Source: CAWEPK01 sp049521495
Lineage (GTDB): Bacteria > Desulfobacterota > Syntrophorhabdia > Syntrophorhabdales > WCHB1-27
NCBI GenBank assembly: GCA_049521495.1
Contig: JBEKOT010000142.1
Location: 1 to 5,792, forward strand
Length of the DNA stretch: 5,792 nucleotides
Direction of reading: 5' to 3'
Shown here one piece after another: positions 1 through 5,534 of this stretch. The notes below the pieces were generated by a model that saw only the letters and a list, made by a program, of their open reading frames with translations, had not been told where the DNA came from and did not search any database. The position numbers were made by a program, and so were the translations under genes. The stretch's first letter is position 1; every line of letters starts with the position of its first letter.

Positions 1-54
1 GCTATCATCGTTAAAAGCTGTGGTTTCCTGCAAATACGTCCCGGTTTGGAGATC

Positions 55-62
55 AAAGGAGG
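55..62 (+). promoter_or_regulatory. Ribosome binding site of the [2Fe-2S] subunit gene
   Basis: AAAGGAGG matches the Shine-Dalgarno consensus and sits 7 nt before the ATG at 70. It decides the start. The same frame is open back to the window edge and contains a TTG at 46, but that TTG has no such site and would add eight residues ahead of the usual ferredoxin-fold start. Bases 1-54 show no gene end, promoter or repeat that I can support. Confidence 0.85.
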
Positions 63-69
63 GGAGCAT

Positions 70-534
70 ATGATTTCGCTCAACGTGAATGGAAAGAAGT
101 ATAGAGTAGATGTGCCGAAGGACGTACCTCTGCTATGGGTCCTGCGCGAGCATCTCAAGCTTACGGGGGCCAAGTACTCTTGCGGGGTGGGCGAATGCGG
201 GGCCTGCACCGTCCACATCGACGGAAAGGCGCAGAAGTCGTGCGTCGTTCCCGTCGGAGACGCGCAGGGGAAGAAGATAACGACGATCGAGGGCCTCCCC
301 AAGGACCATCCAGTAAAACGGGCATGGATAAAGGAGCAGGTTCCCCAATGCGGATACTGCCAGCCGGGCATCATAATGCAGCTCTCGGCACTCATCTCCG
401 AAAGCAAGAACCCCGACCCTGACAAGATCATCGCAGCCATGGACGACGTGCTCTGCCGGTGCGGGTCGTACACCCGGATCAAGCGCGGAATAAAGACGGC
501 CGTAGAGATCGTGAGAAAGGAGGGCAAGTCATGA
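70..534 (+). CDS. IorA-like [2Fe-2S] small subunit of a molybdenum hydroxylase
   Basis: A 154-residue electron-transfer subunit of the xanthine dehydrogenase/isoquinoline 1-oxidoreductase family. It carries electrons from the molybdenum site of the large subunit through two [2Fe-2S] clusters. The N-terminal plant-ferredoxin-type domain (about 1-75) has all four ligands, C38, C43, C46 and C58, in the motif CGVGECGACT. The C-terminal helical domain (about 80-150) has the second set, C94 and C97 (QCGYCQPG) plus C129 and C131 (LCRCG). Length and architecture are normal for the family and nothing is missing. It has no signal peptide of its own, so it is probably carried across the membrane as a folded complex with the Tat-exported large subunit. 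Its stop overlaps the start of that gene (ATGA, 531-534), implying coupled translation. Substrate and exact gene name cannot be told from the sequence; the family call is very secure. Confidence 0.95.
   Translation: MISLNVNGKKYRVDVPKDVPLLWVLREHLKLTGAKYSCGVGECGACTVHIDGKAQKSCVVPVGDAQGKKITTIEGLPKDHPVKRAWIKEQVPQCGYCQPGIIMQLSALISESKNPDPDKIIAAMDDVLCRCGSYTRIKRGIKTAVEIVRKEGKS
516..524 (+). promoter_or_regulatory. Ribosome binding site of the molybdopterin subunit gene, inside the small-subunit gene
   Basis: AAAGGAGGG lies 6 nt before the ATG at 531, within the last codons of the upstream gene. It fixes the large-subunit start at 531 rather than an earlier in-frame codon at 459. The 531 start also puts the twin-arginine motif at the correct distance from the N-terminus. 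Confidence 0.8.
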
Positions 535-2723
535 AATCATCCATTTCGCGCCGTGATTTCCTGAGAGGCTCTTTGGCGGCAGCAGGCCTGACGATTGCTG
601 CTTCAGTCACGCCCTTCGGAACGAGGCTTCTTGGCGGCGAAGAGATAAAGAAAGGGTTCAAACCCACCGTGTGGTACGAGGTCACGCCGGACAATATTGT
701 CACGGTCTGGATACCGAGCTCTGAAATGGGCCAGGGCACATGGACAACACTTTCGATGATCGTTGCCGATGAGCTCGAAGCGGACTGGAAGCAGATTCGT
801 ATTAAACAGGCGCCCGCAGGAGAGGCCTTCAAGAACCCTGTAACGCGCGACCAGCTCACGGTGGCAAGCGCAAGCGTCAGGGGCTACTATGAGCCGCTGC
901 GCAAGGCCGGGGCGGCGGGGCGCATGGTTCTTGTGAAAGCTGCGGCCAAGCAGTGGAACGTTCCCGAGGACGAGTGCCTTGCCAAGAAGGGGTTTGTGGC
1001 CCACAAGAAAAGCGGCCGGAAGGCGAGCTACGGAAAGCTCTGCGCGGCCGCTGCCGCGCTCCAGGTACCCCAGGAGCCGGTCTTGAAGAAGGAGAGCGAG
1101 TTCATTTACATAGGGAAGAAAATGGCCCGGCTCGATATACCGCAGAAAGTGGAGGGTACCGCCGTTTTCGGCCTGGACGTCGTCGTCCCCGGCATGGTCT
1201 ACGCGTCCATTGCCCGCCCACCCGCCTATGGCGCAAAGCCTGAAAGTTATGACGAGAAGGCGGCAAGCGCCGTCAAAGGCGTACAGAAAGTTGCCGCCAT
1301 ACCTATGGGCGTTGCAGTATGCGCCGATTCTCTCGATGCCGCATGGAAAGGCCGGGACGCGCTCAAGGTTAAGTGGGGTAAGGGCGTCCTTCCCGACATG
1401 AACAATGATTCCATAGAAAAGCACTTTATGGAGGAGCTTGATAAACCGGGCGCGCCGGTAAAGACCGCGCCAGGCGCCAAACAAGCCCAGGCCGCTTCGG
1501 CAAAGAAGGTCGAAGCCGTATACTTCGTGCCGGCCGTCGCTCATGTGACCATGGAGCCAATGAACTGCACCGTCCATGTGCAGAAGGACCGCTGTGACGT
1601 ATGGGCGCCGACCCAGGGACCGCTCGTGGCCAGGATGGTTGCTTCCCAGGTAGCCGGCATGCCTCCCGAGAAGGTGAACGTCTACACTACCCTTCTCGGC
1701 TGCGGTCTGGGCAGACGGGCCGCCCCCGATTTCGTCGTCGAAGGGACGATTCTCTCCAAGATCACAGGAAAACCCGTGAAAGTCGTCTGGACCAGGGAAG
1801 AAGACATCAGGCACGACCTTTTCAGGGCCCCCACATGCCACAGGATAAAGGCCGGCCTAGACGCAGAGGGCCGGCTCACCGCGTGGGTCCACAAGGTAGT
1901 CACGGCTTCTCTCATGAAAGATATCTACCCCGCGGCGGTAGTCAACGGGGTCGACTTCATGAGCTTATGGGGCCTCGCCGACTTCCCCGGCTCACCGGAC
2001 AACAATAACATCACGTACGAGATACCCAACTTCGACCTGGAGTATTTGATCGACGATCTCCCCATCCCCGTCGCCCCGTGGCGCTCGGTGCAGAACGGAC
2101 CGAACGCATTCATCACCGAGTGCTTTATCGATGAGCTGGCCCACGCCGCAGGCAGGGACCCCGTTGCCTTCCGCCTGGAGCTTCTTAAAAACAATATGCG
2201 CGCCAAGCGCGTGGTTGAAGTGGTCGCGGAAAAGGCGGGTTGGGGAAAGCCTGTGCCTCAAGGACACGCGCGGGGCATCGCCCAGCACTCCTGCTTCGGC
2301 AGCTATTTTGCCGAGGTGGCGGACATTTCCGTAAACGAGAAAAATGGGGTGATAAAGGTCAACAAGGTTGTGGTGGCACTCGATTGCGGCCTTGCGGTCA
2401 ACCCGGACCCGCTACGCGCGCAGGTCGAGGGCGGCGTTGTCATGGGCGTCTCCACCGCCCTGAAGGAGCAGGTCAAGTTTGCGGCCGGCGGCGCGGCATC
2501 GGCCAACTTTAACGATTACAAGATATTGAAGATGTCGGAAGTCCCCGAAATCGATATCCACGTGATCAACAGCAAGGAGAAGATGGGAGGGATCGGAGAG
2601 CCGCCCGTCCCGCCCGTGGCTCCTGCAGTGGCGAATGCCTTGTTTGCGGCCACAGGGGTCCGCATAAGGCGTCTTCCCCTCGATCCCGCTACGGTATTGG
2701 ATGGTATGAAGAAAAAGGCATAA
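531..2723 (+). CDS. IorB-like molybdopterin-binding catalytic subunit, Tat-exported
   Basis: A 730-residue catalytic subunit of the xanthine dehydrogenase/aldehyde oxidase family, IorB branch. These enzymes hydroxylate N-heterocycles or oxidise aldehydes with water at a molybdenum-cytosine-dinucleotide cofactor. Residues 6-12 (SRRDFLR), followed by a hydrophobic stretch to about 27, form a twin-arginine signal, so the folded cofactor-loaded enzyme should be periplasmic. Family landmarks in order: EMGQG with Q68 at a cofactor-contacting position; RLDIPQKVEGTAVFGLDV at 200-217; HVTMEPMNC at 338-346; the glycine-rich cofactor loop LGCGLGRR at 389-396; PWRSVQNGPNAFITECFIDE at 516-535; and GIGEPPVPP at 687-695 with the catalytic Glu E690. 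Length is typical. The loop usually reads GGGFGRR; here Cys and Leu replace Gly and Phe. No FAD subunit or cytochrome c follows, so the electron acceptor is unknown. The substrate cannot be predicted. It forms an operon with the small subunit. Confidence 0.93.
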   Translation: MKSSISRRDFLRGSLAAAGLTIAASVTPFGTRLLGGEEIKKGFKPTVWYEVTPDNIVTVWIPSSEMGQGTWTTLSMIVADELEADWKQIRIKQAPAGEAFKNPVTRDQLTVASASVRGYYEPLRKAGAAGRMVLVKAAAKQWNVPEDECLAKKGFVAHKKSGRKASYGKLCAAAAALQVPQEPVLKKESEFIYIGKKMARLDIPQKVEGTAVFGLDVVVPGMVYASIARPPAYGAKPESYDEKAASAVKGVQKVAAIPMGVAVCADSLDAAWKGRDALKVKWGKGVLPDMNNDSIEKHFMEELDKPGAPVKTAPGAKQAQAASAKKVEAVYFVPAVAHVTMEPMNCTVHVQKDRCDVWAPTQGPLVARMVASQVAGMPPEKVNVYTTLLGCGLGRRAAPDFVVEGTILSKITGKPVKVVWTREEDIRHDLFRAPTCHRIKAGLDAEGRLTAWVHKVVTASLMKDIYPAAVVNGVDFMSLWGLADFPGSPDNNNITYEIPNFDLEYLIDDLPIPVAPWRSVQNGPNAFITECFIDELAHAAGRDPVAFRLELLKNNMRAKRVVEVVAEKAGWGKPVPQGHARGIAQHSCFGSYFAEVADISVNEKNGVIKVNKVVVALDCGLAVNPDPLRAQVEGGVVMGVSTALKEQVKFAAGGAASANFNDYKILKMSEVPEIDIHVINSKEKMGGIGEPPVPPVAPAVANALFAATGVRIRRLPLDPATVLDGMKKKA

Positions 2724-2730
2724 GAAAACC

Positions 2731-2756
2731 GCAGGGGGCGGCCTGCCGCCCCCTGC
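2731..2756. terminator. Bidirectional intrinsic terminator between convergent operons
   Basis: GCAGGGGGCGGC at 2731-2742 is perfectly complementary to GCCGCCCCCTGC at 2745-2756. This gives an 11-12 bp, almost all G:C stem with a 2-4 nt loop. It lies 7 bases after the stop of the molybdopterin subunit gene and 6 bases past the stop of the small membrane protein gene on the other strand. Read on the - strand it is followed by GGTTTTCTT, a modest U-tract, so it should work best for the - strand operon. On the + strand it is followed by CCTTCCC, so termination there would rely on the stem alone. Confidence 0.8.
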
Positions 2757-2762
2757 CCTTCC

Positions 2763-2879
2763 CTACCGCCACAGAGTCCTGACGAACTTGACCATTATCA
2801 GCACGACCAGGAACAGCAAGTAAAAGCGCAGGAAATAGAGCGCCACCTTCGCCATGGGAGTGATCTTGAGCCGCGGCAT
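2763..2879 (-). CDS. 38-residue single-pass membrane protein, function unknown
   Basis: A small open frame starting MPRLKITPMAKV and ending KFVRTLWR. Residues 12-30 are an uninterrupted hydrophobic or aromatic run (VALYFLRFYLLFLVVLIMV, with one Arg) that fits one transmembrane helix. Basic residues flank both sides: R3, K5 and K11 before it, K31, R34 and R38 after it. The start is supported by GAGGTG 4 nt upstream, which overlaps the stop of the preceding MgtE-domain gene; a terminator follows directly. Placement as last gene of a cation-transport operon recalls small membrane partners of transporters such as KdpF or MgtS, but I see no sequence relationship to them and infer a role only from position. 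It could be a subunit, a stabiliser or a regulator of the Nramp-like protein. That it is a real gene is likely; its function is unknown. Confidence 0.7.
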   Translation of the reverse strand: MPRLKITPMAKVALYFLRFYLLFLVVLIMVKFVRTLWR

Positions 2880-2883
2880 AACA

Positions 2884-2889
2884 CACCTC
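2884..2889 (-). promoter_or_regulatory. Ribosome binding site of the small membrane protein, overlapping a stop codon
   Basis: Read on the - strand, TGAGGTG contains both the TGA stop of the MgtE-domain gene (2890-2888) and the Shine-Dalgarno GAGGTG. The ATG follows after TGTT. This arrangement supports translation of the 38-codon frame and coupling to the upstream gene. Confidence 0.7.
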
Positions 2890-4162
2890 ACGTACTTTGA
2901 TCCGGGGCCTGCATCAAGTCGTTATAGCGGACCACCCCCAGAAGATGGTCCTCCGTGTCTACGACCGGCAGCATCCGGTAATGGTACTTGGTAAATAGGT
3001 CCTCGAGGTCCTTGCGCGTCCTGTCCCCTTCCGCGGCCACCACGGAGGTCGACATTATATCCGCAAGGGGGGCGGCATCCGGGGTCAGGATCAATTCCCT
3101 GATGTCGACGACCCCGGCGAGCACCCGGTCTTCGCTTGCCACATAGACATAGGAGATGGCGTCATGGTCGAGGCCGGAGTGGCGCACCGCTTTCAGGGCC
3201 TCGCCTGTAACGGTCGTCGGGCGGAAGGCAAGATAGTCGGACGACATCAGGTTGAGTGCATTGACTTCGTGCTCGTAAAGTATCTGCCTGATCTTTTGCG
3301 CCCTATCCTCAGGCAAAAGCTGCATCAGCTCAGTGACGTCGTCGAGGGGCAGGTCCGAAAAGAGGTCCGCCAACTGAGGAATGGAAAGGTCGGAAAGAAT
3401 GGACGCCGCCCGCTCTTTCGAAAGATCCTCGATAAGCTGGCGCCGGGCCCTCGGCTCCGCATGCATAAGCGTTTCGGCAGCCTTTTCTACATCTAGGCTG
3501 GAGAAGAAAGCCTCCTGCTCCTCGCCCGAGAGCACCTCCAGCACGTCGGCGAGGTCTTCCCCCGGCAGGTCTCTGGCCTGCGCCCTCGTCACCGACAGGG
3601 AGACGGCGTCCGTCCTTGCAGCGTCCTCAAGGGAAAAGGGCTGGACGTACCGCCAGGAGATGAGGTCGTCGTGTATCCAGCGGAGCTTTCCCAATCCCCA
3701 TTTTCTGAGGAAGCCGTTGAAGGAGAAGTCCACATGAACGATTGCGAGCCGGCCCTTCGACTCGAGGAGGTGCACGTCGTTCACGACCTCCACCCGCCTG
3801 CCGTCAATGTCGAGTATCGTCTTGCCCATGAGGTGCTCGTTAAGGAGCATCCAGCCGGGCTGATCGACGAAAGGCGGATAGGCGTCCCCTTCCGGAGGCT
3901 GCACGGTGATCGCGTCTTTCTCGATCCTGACGACCCTGTTCCACGGCACGAACTCCGTGGGCTCCCCCCACCCGTGCTCGATATAGATGCCCACGCCTTC
4001 CGGGTATGGCTCGGTAAGCCTGCACACCAGGTCGGAGAGCTTGCCCAGGGCCTTACCCTCAGTCGTGCGCACGGGCCTGCCCAAAAGCTCCGAGAACCAG
4101 AGGAACATAAATTCCTTGCCCTCCATCCCGTTTACGATTTCCGCGTGTTTGTTCGCTGTCAC
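2888..4162 (-). CDS. Soluble MgtE N-domain/CBS-pair protein with two PRC-barrel-like domains
   Basis: A 424-residue cytosolic protein with no membrane helix. Residues about 17-95 resemble a PRC-barrel (FSELLGRPV, GKALGKLSDLV, FVPWNRVVRI). Residues about 104-160 look like a second one (LLNEHLMGKTILDIDGRRVE followed by VVNDV). Residues about 198-300 match the MgtE N-domain, an acidic helical superhelix (EDLADVLEVL, DLPLDDVTELMQLLPED). Residues about 306-420 form a CBS pair (NLMSSDYLAF, YVYVASEDRVLAGVVDIREL, ADIMSTSVVA, YHYRMLPVVDTEDHLLGVVR). In MgtE channels the N and CBS domains bind Mg2+ and close the pore. Here the protein ends after CBS2 and the MgtE membrane domain is absent, so it cannot be a channel. 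Next to an Nramp-like transporter it is probably a cytosolic sensor or gate for it (inference). The GTG start at 4162 is chosen for its perfect ribosome site. The frame stays open far upstream, but only inside the transporter gene. Confidence 0.9.
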   Translation of the reverse strand: MTANKHAEIVNGMEGKEFMFLWFSELLGRPVRTTEGKALGKLSDLVCRLTEPYPEGVGIYIEHGWGEPTEFVPWNRVVRIEKDAITVQPPEGDAYPPFVDQPGWMLLNEHLMGKTILDIDGRRVEVVNDVHLLESKGRLAIVHVDFSFNGFLRKWGLGKLRWIHDDLISWRYVQPFSLEDAARTDAVSLSVTRAQARDLPGEDLADVLEVLSGEEQEAFFSSLDVEKAAETLMHAEPRARRQLIEDLSKERAASILSDLSIPQLADLFSDLPLDDVTELMQLLPEDRAQKIRQILYEHEVNALNLMSSDYLAFRPTTVTGEALKAVRHSGLDHDAISYVYVASEDRVLAGVVDIRELILTPDAAPLADIMSTSVVAAEGDRTRKDLEDLFTKYHYRMLPVVDTEDHLLGVVRYNDLMQAPDQST

Positions 4163-4168
4163 TTTAGC

Positions 4169-4175
4169 ACCTCCT
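4169..4175 (-). promoter_or_regulatory. Ribosome binding site of the MgtE-domain gene, overlapping the transporter stop
   Basis: On the - strand the sequence TAGGAGGTGCTAAAGTG contains the TAG stop of the transporter gene (4176-4174), the Shine-Dalgarno AGGAGGT and, 6 nt later, the GTG start at 4162. The site decides the start of a gene whose frame is otherwise open for about 1 kb upstream, and it implies translational coupling to the transporter. Confidence 0.85.
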
Positions 4176-5490
4176 ACCCCTGCCCGAAAAGGCCGGGAAA
4201 TAGAATGGAAATGCCGAACATGGACGACATGATGATGACGAAGGCGATTATGGTCCAGTTCGCGGCGTTCTGCCATCTCGTGTTCGTGTGGCTGCCCATC
4301 AGGGGCTTGTCGTTCAAGAGAAGGACCAGGAACATCAGCGCCGCAGGCAGGAGGGTCACGGCAATCACCTGCACGAACATGGTGATCATGATGAGGGGGG
4401 CCTTCGGGATGAGCACTACGGAGCCTGCCGTAATGAGAGATATGGCGTAGATCACATAGAACCAGGGGGCTTCCTTGACGCCCTTGTTGAGCGAATGGGC
4501 CCATCCGAAGACCTCGCCGACCGCCCAGGAAGTAGCGAGCGATATGCAGAGAGCGCCGAGGAAGCCGGCATCGAAAAGACCGATGGCGAAGAGGGCGCGC
4601 CCCCACTCCCCTTTGCCGGGCGGCAGGAGAGGCACGATGGCTTCGGCAGTCTGTCTCGCGTCCTCTATGACTATGGGAGGGTTGTGGTAGTAGAAGGCCG
4701 CGCCCGTCGCTATGATGATGAAGACGGCGACAACCCCGGTAAGGGTGGACCCCAGAAACGTATCGACCTTGCCGAACTTTATGTCCTTCACGTCGATGCC
4801 CTTGTCGACGACGGCGCTCTGCTGGAAGAAGATCTGCCAGGGCGTGATGGTGGTGCCGATATTGGCCATAATGATGAAGAGCAGGTCTGCGGTGAGGCCG
4901 GTGGCGAATCGGGGATGGTAAAAGCCTTTGAGCACGGCGTCCCAGCCGGGCGCGGTGGGCATTTTCATAGCCCAGAAGGCGGCAGGTATGAAAACGAAGT
5001 TGAAACAGCAGAAGAGGAGCGTTATCCTCTCGAAGGTCCAGTATCTCCCCGATACTATGACGGCCATCAATATCGCAGTGACGGCTATGAAAGTAAGCCA
5101 TGAGGGGATGCCGAAAATGTTCATCGCGGCCGTCATGCCGATGTACTCCGTTACCAGGGTGCACCAGTTGATAAGGGCAAGGTCGAAAATGGAGAACCAG
5201 CCCCAGAAAGGCCCGAACCCGTCGAAAATAGCCTCAGCGTGGCCTCGCTTTGTCACTGCGCCGAGACGGACGGTCATCTCCTGGATGTAATACGCCATGG
5301 GCACGAGTATGAAAAAAACCCAGAGCAGCTTGAAGCCGTACTTAGACCCTGTAACGGCGTATGTCGAGATGCCGCCCGCGTCGTTGTCGGCTATCATCGT
5401 AATGACCCCGGGCCCTAAAACGATGAAGAAGAGTATGAGCCTGTTGCGAAACCTCCCAAGATGGTGGATCGATTTGCTGACCCAGTACAC
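4174..5490 (-). CDS. Nramp/SLC11-fold divalent cation transporter, NRMT-like (probable Mg2+/Mn2+)
   Basis: A 438-residue polytopic inner-membrane protein with Nramp features. Helix 1 reads VLGPGVITMIADNDAGGIST (residues 24-43), followed by GSKYGFKLLWV; helix 6 reads ANIGTTITPWQIFFQQSAVV (209-228). The length and roughly 11 hydrophobic segments are normal for the family. Classical Nramps have DPGN in helix 1 and MPH in helix 6, where Asp, Asn and Met bind transition metals. Here Asp survives (D37), but Asn is Gly (G40), Met is Thr (T216) and the following His is Trp (W218). Loss of Asn and Met marks the Nramp-related magnesium transporters, which move Mg2+ and Mn2+ without proton coupling, so Mg2+ is the likeliest substrate (inference). 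An MgtE-type sensor gene follows directly. The GTG at 5490 is preferred because GGGGGG lies 7 nt before it; a GTG at 5496 would add two residues but leaves only one base of spacing. Confidence 0.9.
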   Translation of the reverse strand: MYWVSKSIHHLGRFRNRLILFFIVLGPGVITMIADNDAGGISTYAVTGSKYGFKLLWVFFILVPMAYYIQEMTVRLGAVTKRGHAEAIFDGFGPFWGWFSIFDLALINWCTLVTEYIGMTAAMNIFGIPSWLTFIAVTAILMAVIVSGRYWTFERITLLFCCFNFVFIPAAFWAMKMPTAPGWDAVLKGFYHPRFATGLTADLLFIIMANIGTTITPWQIFFQQSAVVDKGIDVKDIKFGKVDTFLGSTLTGVVAVFIIIATGAAFYYHNPPIVIEDARQTAEAIVPLLPPGKGEWGRALFAIGLFDAGFLGALCISLATSWAVGEVFGWAHSLNKGVKEAPWFYVIYAISLITAGSVVLIPKAPLIMITMFVQVIAVTLLPAALMFLVLLLNDKPLMGSHTNTRWQNAANWTIIAFVIIMSSMFGISILFPGLFGQG

Positions 5491-5534
5491 TTTCACACCC
5501 CCCGTAGCTCGGGCCGTATTCTCGGCTCTTTAAT

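Noticed and set aside
46..69. An upstream TTG start for the [2Fe-2S] subunit
   Set aside because: It has no Shine-Dalgarno site at proper spacing, whereas the ATG at 70 has a consensus AAAGGAGG 7 nt upstream and gives the usual N-terminus.
603..1841. A 412-codon open frame on the - strand opposite the molybdopterin subunit gene
   Set aside because: It is antisense to a gene with unmistakable family motifs, its translation shows no recognisable domain, and long antisense frames are common in GC-rich coding DNA.
2689..2886. A 65-codon - strand frame across the convergent intergenic region
   Set aside because: It reads through the terminator hairpin into the end of the molybdopterin subunit gene. 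The overlapping 38-codon frame has the better ribosome site, a clean membrane helix and a stop just before the terminator.
3671..5103. Two overlapping + strand frames of about 260-270 codons opposite the MgtE-domain and transporter genes
   Set aside because: Their composition is skewed (many Arg, His, Glu, Gly) with no domain pattern, and they run antisense to genes with strong family evidence and ribosome sites.
4163..5164. A - strand frame that extends the MgtE-domain protein upstream to about 758 residues
   Set aside because: The extension lies entirely within the transporter gene in another frame, is rich in His, Arg and Pro without any domain, and bypasses the clear AGGAGGT-GTG start at 4162. 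It is a GC-driven open frame and a likely annotation trap.
5491..5534. A metal-responsive riboswitch (M-box type) directly upstream of the transporter
   Set aside because: The gap between the porin stop and the transporter start is only 44 bases, far too short for an M-box. Any such element would have to lie upstream of the porin gene, outside the window.
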